Shown here piece after piece: positions 16,146 to 24,850 of a DNA stretch of 64,000 bases. Under the pieces are notes generated by a model. It had not been told where the DNA came from, made no database searches, and saw only the letters and a program-made list of their open reading frames with translations. A program made the translations under genes and the position numbers. Source of the DNA: [Mycobacterium] vasticus (GTDB taxonomy: Bacteria > Actinomycetota > Actinomycetes > Mycobacteriales > Mycobacteriaceae); the NCBI RefSeq assembly GCF_020181595.1, contig NZ_CP084028.1, positions 4,432,021 to 4,496,020 of the forward strand. Reading direction: 5' to 3'. Within the stretch, counting starts at the first letter, position 1, and each line of letters starts with the position of its first letter.

Positions 16146-17789
16146 CTACCGGAGGCTGGGCTGCGGAACGAAATCGACCGGGACGGGCGTCCTCGCCGAC
16201 GAGGGGCGCAGCCGGGCCGGCAGCCACGACGGCGGGTCGTCCGGCGCGCCGTCGAACACCCCGCCGGCGGGATCGTCGGCCCACCCGCGGGCCCGCACCA
16301 AGTCGTACTGAGGCCGGTAGATCTGGCGGATCACCAGCACACACAATCCGAGCACCGCCACGTCACGCAGCAGCACCGTGGTGGTGAACCACTGCTCGGG
16401 CAGGCTGCGGTCCGGCACGCTGTAGAGGTAGTACATCCGCGGCACCCACACCAGCGCGTCGACGGTCATCCAGGCCAACAGCAGCCGGCGGTGCGGCAGC
16501 GCCAGCACCGCCAACGGCACCAGCCACAGCGAGAACTGCGGACTCCACACCTTGTTGGTCAGCAGGAACGCGGCGATCAGCAGGAACGCCAGCTGCGCCA
16601 GCCGCGGCCGCCGCGGCGCGGTCAGCGCGATGTAGCCGATGCCGGCGCAGCACAACCCGAACAGCACCGCGACGACGCTGTTGAGCACCACCGGCGGCTC
16701 CCACAACCCCAGATCACCATCGAACCCGCGCCAGCCGGTCAGTGATCTCACCACGTTGTACAGCGAGTCCATGTCGTCGCCGCGGCGGGAGTTGAGCCGG
16801 AAGAACTCACTCCACCCGCGCGGCGCGTAGAGCATCACCGGCAGATTGACCGCCACCCAGGTAAGCGCCGCCGTCGACACGGTGCGCCTGACCTCGGCCA
16901 GCTTCCCCGTGCGCAGTCCCAGCACCAGCAACGGGAACAGCAGCAGCACCGGGTAGAGCTTGGCCGCCGCGCCCACCCCGAGCAGCACCCCCGCGGCCGT
17001 CGGCCGCCGTCGTGCCCAGGCCAGCAGCCCGCAGGTGGCCAACGCGACGGCCAGCGCGTCGAAGTTGGTGAAGATCTGGAAGATCACCAGCGGCGAGGCC
17101 GCCACCAGGGCGGCATCCCAGATCCGTCGTCCGGCCAGCCCGGACGTCGCCCACACCGTCGCCAGCCAGGCCAGCGCCAGGCCCAGCGCCACGATGTCGA
17201 AGAACACCACCACCTCGGCCACCCCGAGCAGCGCCGGGATGGCCAGCACCTTGGCGATCGCGGTGTAGGTCTTGGCCAGCGCCATCGCGGCGTACTGGTA
17301 GAGCCCGGTGACCACCGGATACTCCATGTAGCGCACCGCGGGCGCACCGTCGTAGCGGGTCAGCTCCTGGCCCTTGCCGTCCTTCTCGACCCAGCTGGAC
17401 CGGTAGGGGAACTTGCCCTGGTCGAGCAGCTCGGCGGTGTAGAGCGGGACGACGTCGGAGTAGCACAGCTCGAAGTAGGCCCGCTCGTTGTCCCAGTTGG
17501 CCACCCGCTGGTCGGGGCCACCGGTGCCGGCGCTCTGCAGGCAGGCCGCCTTACTGGTCCAGCCCAGGGCCAGAAACAGCACGGCGATCAGGAACATCAC
17601 CCGCAGCGGGGTCATGAACCGGGTCCGCCCGATCAGCGCATGTCGACCCACCGGCCCGCCGATGGTGCCCGACAGCGCATGGGTGAGCGCGTCGTTGCGG
17701 CTCGGCAGGTCTCGATCGTCGGCGGTGCGCAGGTCCGTGGCCATCCGGCGTGGCGAACGGACCAGCTGTTCGGCGACCTCCTCGGTCAC
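16146..17789 (-). CDS. Polytopic membrane glycosyltransferase (GT87-like, Rv0051 homologue)
   Basis: 547 residues with about ten predicted membrane segments. The cytoplasmic N-terminus is about 60 residues, the first segment is 'MTPLRVMFLIAVLFLALGW', and a long extracytoplasmic loop after it contains acidic residues ('YFELCYSDVVPLYTAELLDQ'). This is the layout of polyprenyl-phosphate-sugar-dependent mannosyl- or arabinosyltransferases. By position it is the Rv0051 homologue. Its GTG overlaps the ponA stop as GTGA, so it is translationally coupled to penicillin-binding protein synthesis. A cell-envelope glycan role is inferred; sugar and acceptor are unknown. Confidence 0.75.
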   Translation of the reverse strand: MTEEVAEQLVRSPRRMATDLRTADDRDLPSRNDALTHALSGTIGGPVGRHALIGRTRFMTPLRVMFLIAVLFLALGWTSKAACLQSAGTGGPDQRVANWDNERAYFELCYSDVVPLYTAELLDQGKFPYRSSWVEKDGKGQELTRYDGAPAVRYMEYPVVTGLYQYAAMALAKTYTAIAKVLAIPALLGVAEVVVFFDIVALGLALAWLATVWATSGLAGRRIWDAALVAASPLVIFQIFTNFDALAVALATCGLLAWARRRPTAAGVLLGVGAAAKLYPVLLLFPLLVLGLRTGKLAEVRRTVSTAALTWVAVNLPVMLYAPRGWSEFFRLNSRRGDDMDSLYNVVRSLTGWRGFDGDLGLWEPPVVLNSVVAVLFGLCCAGIGYIALTAPRRPRLAQLAFLLIAAFLLTNKVWSPQFSLWLVPLAVLALPHRRLLLAWMTVDALVWVPRMYYLYSVPDRSLPEQWFTTTVLLRDVAVLGLCVLVIRQIYRPQYDLVRARGWADDPAGGVFDGAPDDPPSWLPARLRPSSARTPVPVDFVPQPSLR

Positions 17790-20224
17790 GGCACGGCTTC
17801 CGGCGGAGGCGGCGGCGGCGGCTCCGGCGGCGGCGGAGGAGGTGGAGGAGGTGGAGGAGGAGGAGGTGGTGGTGGTGGAGGAGGAGGTGGCGGCGGCGGT
17901 GGTGGCGGAGGAGGCGGAGGCGGCAACGGCGGCGGCGCGAACGGCTCCGGCAGCGGAGGCAGGGGCGGAGGGGGTTCCGGCTCATTCCAGTTCTGTTGCG
18001 GCGCCGGAGACCAGTCGTTCTGCACCGGTACAGGCGCCGAGGCCGGCACCCCGGCGAAGCCGCCGATCTCGGCGGGCTTGGGGAACTGCACCGCAGGATC
18101 GCCCCACAGCGCGCCGTCCATGCTGGCTTTCCAGATGTCGGCGGGCAGCCCCGCGCCGTACACCGGCCCGCCCCACTTGTTGGTCAGCGGTTGGTCGCCG
18201 GTGGTGGTGCCCACCCACACCGCCGTGGACAGGGTCGGGGTGTAGCCCACCATCCAGGCGTCCCGGTTGGCCCCGGTGTCGCCCAGCTGGGTCGTGCCGG
18301 TCTTGGCTGCCGACGGCCGGCCGGCCAGGTCATGCCCACCCGAATAGCTCGGGATCGCCTTCATGGCGTCGGTGACGTTGTCCGCCACCGCTTTCGGGAT
18401 GCGTTGCTCGCCGGAGTCCTTGGCGGCTGCGATGTCGTAGAGCACCCGGCCGTCGGAGCCGACGACCTTCTGGATGAAATGCGGCCGGTGGTAGATCCCC
18501 GAGTCGGCCAGCGTGGCGTACGCCGACGCCATGTCGAGCACCCGGGTCTGGTACTGCCCGAGCACGACGCCGTTCTCCGGGGGCCCGCCCAGTCCGTCCT
18601 GCGACAGGGTGTGCGGCACGCCCGGGAAGCGCTCGGCGACGCCGGCCTCATGCGCGGCGTCGGCGACGTCCTTTGCGCCGTGCTTGAGCTTGAGCATCAG
18701 CCGGTAGTAGGCCGTGTTGAGCGAGCGCTTGAGCGCCTCGGCGATGTTGCAGGTGCCGCAACTGGCTCCACCGACGTTGCTGATCTTGGTCTTGCCGACC
18801 GTCAGCGGGCTGCTGTCGATCTGGGTGCCCAGCCCCATGCCCTGCTTGAGCGCGGCCACCAGGGCGAACACCTTGAACGAGGAGCCGGTCTGCAGACCGG
18901 CCTGGGCGAAGTCGAAGCCGGCGGCCTCCTTGCCGCCGTAGTAGGCCTTCACCGCGCCGTTGCGCGGGTCGATCGAGACCACCGCGGTGCGCATGTCCGG
19001 TTTCTGCCCGTCCATCACGTTGTTCACCGCCTTCTCGACGGCGCGCTGCGCCTTCATGTCGATGGTGGTGGTGACCCGCATGCCCTGAAAGTTCAGCGTC
19101 TGCTCGTCCATTCCGAACATGTCGAGCAGCTCGTCGGTGACCTGGCGCTGAATCAGCCCGTTCGGCCCGGAGGTCTGGTCGGCATTGCGCGCCTGATCCG
19201 GCGGCACGGTCGTGGGGAAGAACTGCTTGGCGCGCTCGCTCAGCGACAACGCGCCGGTCTCCACCATGCCGTCGAGCACCCAGTTCCACCGGTCGACGGC
19301 TAGATCCCGGTTGATCGCCGGATCCAGGGTGGACGGCCGCTGGATGATCGCGGCCAGCAGAGCGCCCTCGGAGAGGGTCAGATCCTCGACCCGCTTGTCG
19401 TAGTAGGCCCGGGCCGCCGCGGCGATCCCGTAGGTGGTGCGGCCGAAATAGATGATGTTGAGGTAGGCCTGCAACACCTCGTCCTTGGGCCACTCCGCGG
19501 ACATCTTGGTGGCGATCACCAACTCTTTGGCCTTGCGGATCAGACCGCCCAGACCGGCCCGGGCGTCACCGACCAGAGCGTTCTTGACGTACTGCTGGGT
19601 GATCGTCGAACCGCCCTGGGTGTCACCGCCGAGCAGATTGTTCTTGATCGCCCGGAAGAACCCCGAGGACGAATAGCCGGAGTTGGTGTAGAAGTCGCGA
19701 TCCTCGGCGGCCAGCACCGCGTCACGCACGTGGACCGGCACCTGGTCGATGGTGACGTCGACCCGGTTACCGTCCGGCGGAACGATTTTCGCAAGCTCGG
19801 TCCCGTCGGCCGCCAGAATCGTGGACACCTGGGTGGTGTGGATGTCGCCGGGTTCGGGGACAGCGACCGTGTTATAGGCCATGCCGAAGGTGATCACCGG
19901 GGCCACCAGCATCAGCGCGATCGCCGCGTAGGCGACGCGGCGCACCCACACCCAGTTCACCCGGCGTGACGGTTTTTCGACAGCGTCCTGGGCCGGAGGT
20001 TCGTCCGGGGTGGCCGGTTTTGCGTCGTCGGGCCGGGGCCGCGCCAGGGCGGCCTTCACCTCGTCGATGGGATCGTGCAGATCCGGTTCTTCGGGCTCGG
20101 GCGCGTCCTCGGCCGGTTCGGTCTTCTCGGCCGCTGCCTCTCCCGGCTGCTCGTCGACCGGTGTCTCGGGGCGTTCTGCCTCAGCGCTTTCGGCTCCCGG
20201 CGCTCTCGGGCCCTTGGCGGTCAC
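17786..20224 (-). CDS. Bifunctional penicillin-binding protein, PonA1 paralogue with polyproline tail
   Basis: 812 residues. An acidic Pro-rich cytoplasmic region is followed by one membrane anchor ('VAYAAIALMLVAPVITFGMAY', about 97-117). The glycosyltransferase-51 domain has catalytic Glu in 'AAEDRDFYTN' and 'GGSTITQQYVKNALVG'. The transpeptidase domain has SxxK 'TGSSFKVF', SxN 'RSLNTAYY' and 'AAKTGTTQ'. All catalytic motifs are intact, so it should polymerise and cross-link peptidoglycan outside the membrane. The C-terminus is extreme: 33 uninterrupted prolines (codons 17825-17923), then Glu, seven more prolines and EAVP. It is a tandem duplicate of the upstream ponA1, lies 112 bases after it and is coupled to the Rv0051-like gene. 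Confidence 0.9.
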   Translation of the reverse strand: MTAKGPRAPGAESAEAERPETPVDEQPGEAAAEKTEPAEDAPEPEEPDLHDPIDEVKAALARPRPDDAKPATPDEPPAQDAVEKPSRRVNWVWVRRVAYAAIALMLVAPVITFGMAYNTVAVPEPGDIHTTQVSTILAADGTELAKIVPPDGNRVDVTIDQVPVHVRDAVLAAEDRDFYTNSGYSSSGFFRAIKNNLLGGDTQGGSTITQQYVKNALVGDARAGLGGLIRKAKELVIATKMSAEWPKDEVLQAYLNIIYFGRTTYGIAAAARAYYDKRVEDLTLSEGALLAAIIQRPSTLDPAINRDLAVDRWNWVLDGMVETGALSLSERAKQFFPTTVPPDQARNADQTSGPNGLIQRQVTDELLDMFGMDEQTLNFQGMRVTTTIDMKAQRAVEKAVNNVMDGQKPDMRTAVVSIDPRNGAVKAYYGGKEAAGFDFAQAGLQTGSSFKVFALVAALKQGMGLGTQIDSSPLTVGKTKISNVGGASCGTCNIAEALKRSLNTAYYRLMLKLKHGAKDVADAAHEAGVAERFPGVPHTLSQDGLGGPPENGVVLGQYQTRVLDMASAYATLADSGIYHRPHFIQKVVGSDGRVLYDIAAAKDSGEQRIPKAVADNVTDAMKAIPSYSGGHDLAGRPSAAKTGTTQLGDTGANRDAWMVGYTPTLSTAVWVGTTTGDQPLTNKWGGPVYGAGLPADIWKASMDGALWGDPAVQFPKPAEIGGFAGVPASAPVPVQNDWSPAPQQNWNEPEPPPPLPPLPEPFAPPPLPPPPPPPPPPPPPPPPPPPPPPPPPPPPPPPPPEPPPPPPPEAVP
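17801..17935 (-). repeat. (CCN)n low-complexity tract encoding polyproline
   Basis: Codons 17801-17821 (7 Pro), 17822-17824 (Glu), 17825-17923 (33 Pro), 17924-17926 (Leu) and 17927-17935 (3 Pro). Codon third positions vary among G, C, A and T, so it is not a pure triplet microsatellite, although runs of identical codons could slip. Confidence 0.9.
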
Positions 20225-20336
20225 GATCGGCGGGTAATTCCCACGCGTCGCTGCAGTCGCATGACGAACAGATTACGTGGGCGCTTGTCCACTGGCGCGG
20301 AAACCCTTCAGATAACTGGCCAGAAGTGAACGCCCG

Positions 20337-22790
20337 CTACGGGATCGGGGGTTGCTGCTCAGCTCCCGGCGGAGGCGGCTCGGGACCGGCCGGTGGCGGC
20401 GGCGGCGATGCCGCCGGCGGTGGCGGCGGCGGCTGTTGCTGCGGAGCAGGCGGGACGACCGGCACCGTGGTGGGTGGGCCGATCGGAATCGTGATGCCGG
20501 GGGCGATCTCGATGGTCGGCTGGATGACGGTCTCCTGCGGCGGCGCCGGCACCGGATTGTTATCCATCTGCGGCGGTGGCGCCACGTACGGCACACCCGC
20601 GTAGCCGCCGATCTCGGTCGGCGTCGGGAAGCTCTCATTGGTGGTGCCCGCCAGGGCGCCGTCCATGGTGGCCTTCCAGATGTCGGCGGGGATGCTCGCC
20701 CCGTACACCGGGCCGCCCCACTGGTTCACCAGCGGCTCGTCGCCCCCGGTGGTGCCGACCCAGACCGCGGTCGACAGCGACGGCGTGTATCCGACCATCC
20801 ACCCGTCCCGGTTGGCTCCGGTGTCGCCGAGCTGGGTCGTGCCGGTCTTGCTCGCCGACGGCCGCCCGCCGGCCAGATTGTGCCCGCGTGACCAGCCCGC
20901 GATGGGCACCATGGCCGCGGTGACGTTGTCGGCGACCGCCTTGGGGATGCGCTGCTCGCCGGCATCCTCGGCGGTGTCGGCGTCGAACAGCACCTCGCCG
21001 TGGGCGTTGACCACCTTCTGTACGAAGTGCGGCGGGTGGAACACCCCCGAGTCGGCCAGGGTGGCGTACGCCGACGCCATGTCGATCACCCGAGTCTGGT
21101 ACTGCCCCAGAACCACACCGCCCTCGGGCGGCCCGCCGTCCTGCGAAAGGGTATGCGGCACACCGGGGAAACTCTTGGCGACGCCGGCCGCATGTGCCGC
21201 GTCGGCGACGTCCTGCGCACCGTTCTTGAGCTTGAGCATCAGCCGGTAGTAGGCGGTGTTCAACGAGCGCTTGAGCGCCTCGGCGATGTTGCAGGTCCCG
21301 CAGCTCTCACCCTCGGCGTTGGTGATCTTGATCCGGCCGTTCTCGACGGTCAGCGGCGAACTGTCGATCTGATACCCCAGCCCGATGCCCTGCTCCAGCG
21401 CGGCCACCAGCGCGAACACCTTGAACGACGAGCCGGTCTGCAGCCCCGCCTGGGCGAAGTCGAAGCCGTTGGCATCCGCGCCTCCGTAGTAGGCGCGTAC
21501 CGCACCGGAGCGAGGGTCGATCGAGACCACCGCGGTGCGCATGTTGGGGATCTGGTCCTTGAGATAGGTGTCCACCGCATCCTCGGCGGCGTCCTGCGCC
21601 TCGGGGTCGATGGTGGTGGTGATCTGAAGACCCTGGGTGTTCAGCGTCTCCTCGTCGATGTTGAACAACTCCAGCAGTTCCTTGGTGACCTGGCGCTGGA
21701 TCAGCCCGTTGGGACCGGTGGTGACGTTCTGCGACTTGGCCAGATCCGGCGAGACCGTGATCGGAAAGTCTTGTCCGGCACGTTCTTCGGCCGATAGTGT
21801 GCCGGTCTCCACCATGCCGTCGAGCACCCAGTTCCACCGCTCCACCGCGCCCTCGGGGTCGACGGCGGGGTCCAGGGTGGACGGCCGCTGAATCAGCGCC
21901 GCCAGCAGTGCCCCCTCGGCCACATCCAGCTGCTCCACGGGCTTGTCGAAGTAGGCCCGCGACGCCGCGGCGATCCCGTACGAGCCGCGGCCGAAATAGA
22001 TGATGTTCAGATAGGCCTGCAGCACATCGTCTTTGGGCCACTCACTGGACATCTTGGTGGCGATCACCAGTTCCTTGGCCTTGCGGACCAGCCCGCCCAA
22101 GCCGGCCCGCGCGTCACCGACCAAGGCGTTCTTGACGTACTGCTGGGTGATCGTCGAACCGCCCTGGGTGTCACCGCCGAAGATGTTGTTCTTGATCGCC
22201 CGGGCGAAGCCGGAGACCGAGAACCCCGGGTTGGAGTAGAAGTCGCGATCCTCGGCGGCCAGCACCGCGTTGCGGACGTACACCGGCACCTGGTTGATGT
22301 TGATGTCAACCCGATTACCTTCCGGCGGAACGATTTTCGCGAGCTCCGTGCCGTCCTTGGCGACGATCGTCGACACCTGGTTGGTCCGGATGTCACCGGG
22401 TGAGGGCACGTCGGTGATCGAGTAGGCCATCGCGAAGGTGATCACCGGCAGCAGCAGCATGAACACCGCGGCGGCGTAGCAGCCCCGGCGAATCCACTTC
22501 CAGTTGATCCGCGGCCCGCGCAGCCGGTCCGGTGGGTGCGGGGCGGCGGGGCGCTCGCGCTCTTGCTTCGGCGTCTGCGGGTCCTTCGCCGGCGGCTCGC
22601 GACGCGGGATGCGTCCGCTGAGCGCCGGCTCACGTTCCGGGGCGGAGCCGTCGAGCGCGGCGCGAACCGCGTCGATCGGGTCGCGCAGGTCGACGGTGAC
22701 GTTGTCGTCGACCGCCGGGATGATCGTGGTGTGCCGATCGTCGGGCCCGACCGGAGCACCTTCCGGCGGGTCGTCGCTGTGTCTACTCAC
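20337..22790 (-). CDS. ponA1: Bifunctional penicillin-binding protein 1A/1B
   Basis: 817 residues from GTG 22790, chosen because it overlaps the preceding stop (22783) and avoids 25 poorly plausible residues. Cytoplasmic tail, anchor ('CYAAAVFMLLLPVITFAMAY'), GT51 domain (Glu in 'AAEDRDFYSNPGF', 'GGSTITQQ'), and transpeptidase with 'TGSSFKVF', 'RSLNTAYY' and 'KTGTTQ'. The C-terminal extension 'ETVIQPTIEIAPGITIPIGP' plus a Pro-rich tail matches M. tuberculosis PonA1, so this is the true orthologue of the two copies. It makes and cross-links septal and polar peptidoglycan. Order is DUF5318-like gene, ponA1, ponA paralogue, Rv0051-like gene. Confidence 0.93.
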   Translation of the reverse strand: MSRHSDDPPEGAPVGPDDRHTTIIPAVDDNVTVDLRDPIDAVRAALDGSAPEREPALSGRIPRREPPAKDPQTPKQERERPAAPHPPDRLRGPRINWKWIRRGCYAAAVFMLLLPVITFAMAYSITDVPSPGDIRTNQVSTIVAKDGTELAKIVPPEGNRVDININQVPVYVRNAVLAAEDRDFYSNPGFSVSGFARAIKNNIFGGDTQGGSTITQQYVKNALVGDARAGLGGLVRKAKELVIATKMSSEWPKDDVLQAYLNIIYFGRGSYGIAAASRAYFDKPVEQLDVAEGALLAALIQRPSTLDPAVDPEGAVERWNWVLDGMVETGTLSAEERAGQDFPITVSPDLAKSQNVTTGPNGLIQRQVTKELLELFNIDEETLNTQGLQITTTIDPEAQDAAEDAVDTYLKDQIPNMRTAVVSIDPRSGAVRAYYGGADANGFDFAQAGLQTGSSFKVFALVAALEQGIGLGYQIDSSPLTVENGRIKITNAEGESCGTCNIAEALKRSLNTAYYRLMLKLKNGAQDVADAAHAAGVAKSFPGVPHTLSQDGGPPEGGVVLGQYQTRVIDMASAYATLADSGVFHPPHFVQKVVNAHGEVLFDADTAEDAGEQRIPKAVADNVTAAMVPIAGWSRGHNLAGGRPSASKTGTTQLGDTGANRDGWMVGYTPSLSTAVWVGTTGGDEPLVNQWGGPVYGASIPADIWKATMDGALAGTTNESFPTPTEIGGYAGVPYVAPPPQMDNNPVPAPPQETVIQPTIEIAPGITIPIGPPTTVPVVPPAPQQQPPPPPPAASPPPPPAGPEPPPPGAEQQPPIP

Positions 22791-23208
22791 TGGCGGTGCG
22801 GGCTCCACTGCGTGCCGGGCGGCGGCCCCGAGACCCCTTGGGCGGCTGCGCGATGCCCAACACATACGACTTCACCAGGTGATTCCAGCTGCAGGTGCGG
22901 CACACCTCGACCACGTGCACCGAGAACTCCGGGTAACGCGTGGCCAGCAGCACCAGCTCCTCGGCCGAGCGCGCCGAACCCGAGACCGGCCCCAGGTTGT
23001 CGCCGTACACCCACGACACCAGGGTCAATGGCTCCTTGCGGCAGATCGGACAGACCACCGCGCTGGTCTTGCCGTGGTACTTCGCCGCCCGCAGCAGATA
23101 CGGATTGGCGTCGCACACCTCCGACACCCCGGTACGCCCGGAGTAGACCTCGGCCAGCAGGGAACGGCGCCTAAGCGCGTAGTCCACCACCTGTCGCTGC
23201 AATCGCAC
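22783..23208 (-). CDS. DUF5318 zinc-ribbon-like protein (Rv0049 homologue)
   Basis: 141 residues from GTG 23208. That start is preferred over GTG 23235 because TACTCT sits seven bases before it (leaderless geometry) and the protein then begins 'RLQRQVVDYALRRRSLL' like its M. tuberculosis homologue. Two CxxC pairs, 'CPIC' and 'CRTC' about 50 residues apart, suggest a zinc-binding knuckle. Function unknown. Its stop overlaps the ponA1 start by eight bases, so expression is linked to penicillin-binding protein synthesis. Confidence 0.8.
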   Translation of the reverse strand: MRLQRQVVDYALRRRSLLAEVYSGRTGVSEVCDANPYLLRAAKYHGKTSAVVCPICRKEPLTLVSWVYGDNLGPVSGSARSAEELVLLATRYPEFSVHVVEVCRTCSWNHLVKSYVLGIAQPPKGSRGRRPARSGARTASE

Positions 23209-23215
23209 GGTGACC

Positions 23216-23221
23216 AGAGTA
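23216..23221 (-). promoter_or_regulatory. -10 element TACTCT, leaderless start of the ponA operon
   Basis: On the minus strand TACTCT is followed by seven bases and GTG 23208. It would drive the DUF5318-ponA1-ponA-glycosyltransferase operon. Confidence 0.45.
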
Positions 23222-23314
23222 CGTCGGGTCGCCACCGACCGACGCGATGAACGCCCCCTTGGCGCACCCGCGGGCGGATTCGCCCGTCGTCACCCGTCGC
23301 GAACTTCTACCATC

Positions 23315-24163
23315 GTGGCCGTGGCAACACGGCAGACCAGCGCGACCCGCGCCAAGGACAGTGACCGCGACGACACCTGCCGCATCCTCGACAACGCTCT
23401 GGCCGAGGGTCAGGTGTCCAGCGCGGAACATCGCGAGCGGATCAGCGCGGCCACCCGGGCGGTGACCCTCGGCGAACTGCACGCGCTGGTCACCGACCTG
23501 CAGAACGCCGCCGCTCCGGTGAAACTGCCGGCCCTGACCAGGCCCGTCAGACTCGGCGGCCGCGGCCTGGCGCTGGGCGCGCTCGGGGCGGCGATCCTGG
23601 TGGGCATCGGCATCGGCTGGGGGGTCTACGGCAATACGAGTTCCCCGCTGAGCTTCACCTCCGACCCCGGCGCCAAGCCCGACGGTGTCACCCCGGTGGT
23701 GCTCACCCCACCGCGGCAGCTGCACTCGCTGGGCGGGCTCAGCGGACTGTTCGAGCAGGCCCGTGCGAAGTTCGGCGACACCATGGGCTACCGGCTGGTG
23801 ATCTACCCCGACTACGCGACGATGGATCGACCTGACCCGGGCGAGCCGCGCCGCCAGCTCAGCTACTACTACCGCGGCGGATGGGACGACCCGACCAGCT
23901 CGTCCAGCAGCAGCCACGGCCCCGCGGTGGACCTGAGCAAGTTCGACATGAAGGCCACCGTCGGGGTGCTGCGCGGAGCGCCCGAAACCCTGGGAATCAA
24001 GGCCTCGGAGGTCAAGTCCACCTACCTGATCATCGAAGGATCGACGGATCCGACCGCGCCGGGCACGCTCACGCTGAGCGTCTATGTCTCCAGCGACTTC
24101 GGCAGCGGCTACATCGCACTGGCCGGTGACGGCAGCATCAAGCGGGTCAACTACCCGTCCTGA
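23315..24163 (+). CDS. DUF1707 domain membrane protein (Rv0048c homologue)
   Basis: 282 residues from GTG 23315 (GTG 23321 is possible). The N-terminal DUF1707/SHOCT-like domain is at about 10-60 ('DRDDTCRILDNALAEGQVSS', 'EHRERISAATRAVTLGELHALVTDLQ'). One membrane segment is at about 85-105 ('ALGALGAAILVGIGIGWGVYG'). The extracytoplasmic domain is 160 or so residues with a Ser run. Function unknown; DUF1707 proteins are often tied to envelope or stress functions. Divergent from the ponA operon, and a 114-base gap with a palindrome separates it from padR. Confidence 0.75.
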   Translation: MAVATRQTSATRAKDSDRDDTCRILDNALAEGQVSSAEHRERISAATRAVTLGELHALVTDLQNAAAPVKLPALTRPVRLGGRGLALGALGAAILVGIGIGWGVYGNTSSPLSFTSDPGAKPDGVTPVVLTPPRQLHSLGGLSGLFEQARAKFGDTMGYRLVIYPDYATMDRPDPGEPRRQLSYYYRGGWDDPTSSSSSSHGPAVDLSKFDMKATVGVLRGAPETLGIKASEVKSTYLIIEGSTDPTAPGTLTLSVYVSSDFGSGYIALAGDGSIKRVNYPS

Positions 24164-24210
24164 ACATCCAGGTCAACAGTGGATGAACACTAGCCAGTTA
24201 GGTCTTGTTA

Positions 24211-24223
24211 TATCGGCGCGATA
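24211..24223. promoter_or_regulatory. Palindrome upstream of padR-ino1
   Basis: TATCG-GCG-CGATA with perfect 5-base arms, 55 bases before the padR start in an AT-richer patch. It could be the PadR operator controlling padR-ino1. Confidence 0.35.
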
Positions 24224-24277
24224 CTATGGCGCGAACCGTCGACCAGTCGTAACCGAACATCATAGGAGGTGCCTCGA

Positions 24278-24826
24278 GTGCTTGAGCTTGCCATCCTCGG
24301 CTTGCTGCTCGAGTCACCGATGCACGGCTACGAACTGCGCAAGCGGTTGACCGGTCTGCTGGGTGCGTTCCGGGCGTTCTCCTACGGCTCGCTGTATCCC
24401 GCCCTGCGGCGGATGCAGACGGCCGGGATGATCGTCGAGGACGCCGCCCCGACGGGGACCCCGGTGCGCCGGGCCCGCCGGGTCTACCGGATGACCGACG
24501 CCGGCCGTCAGCGCTTCAACGAACTGGTGGCCGACACCGGCCCGCAGAACTACACCGACGACGGCTTCGGGGTGCACCTGGCGTTCTTCAACCGCACCCC
24601 CGCCGAGGCGCGGATGCGGATCCTCGAAGGCCGTCGCCGCCAGGTGGAGGAACGCCGGGAAGGCCTGCGCAACGCGGTGACGCGGGCCAGCAACTCGGTG
24701 GACCGCTACAGCCGCGGACTGCACCAGCTCGGACTGGAGTCCAGTGAGCGGGAGGTCAAGTGGCTCAACGAACTGATCGCGGCCGAACGGGCCGCGGGGC
24801 AGCACAACACAGCACATCAGCAGTGA
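24278..24826 (+). CDS. PadR-family transcriptional regulator (Rv0047c homologue)
   Basis: 182 residues. The start is GTG 24278 because AGGAGG ends nine bases before it; an earlier in-frame GTG at 24269 directly abuts that site and cannot be used. Winged helix 'LELAILGLLLESPMHGYELR' at the N-terminus; the C-terminal part contains a long helical dimerisation arm rich in Arg/Glu. It lies 24 bases upstream of ino1 on the same strand, so it is probably an autoregulator that also controls inositol phosphate synthesis. Effector unknown. Confidence 0.85.
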   Translation: MLELAILGLLLESPMHGYELRKRLTGLLGAFRAFSYGSLYPALRRMQTAGMIVEDAAPTGTPVRRARRVYRMTDAGRQRFNELVADTGPQNYTDDGFGVHLAFFNRTPAEARMRILEGRRRQVEERREGLRNAVTRASNSVDRYSRGLHQLGLESSEREVKWLNELIAAERAAGQHNTAHQQ

Positions 24827-24850
24827 AAGCAAAAAAGGAGATCGTCGAAA

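Noticed and set aside
17640..18245. Plus-strand glycine-rich reading frame resembling a PE-PGRS protein
   Set aside because: It is the antisense translation of the PonA paralogue's polyproline tail and C-terminal domain; the minus frame has all PBP motifs, and the plus frame has no ribosome site and no PE domain.
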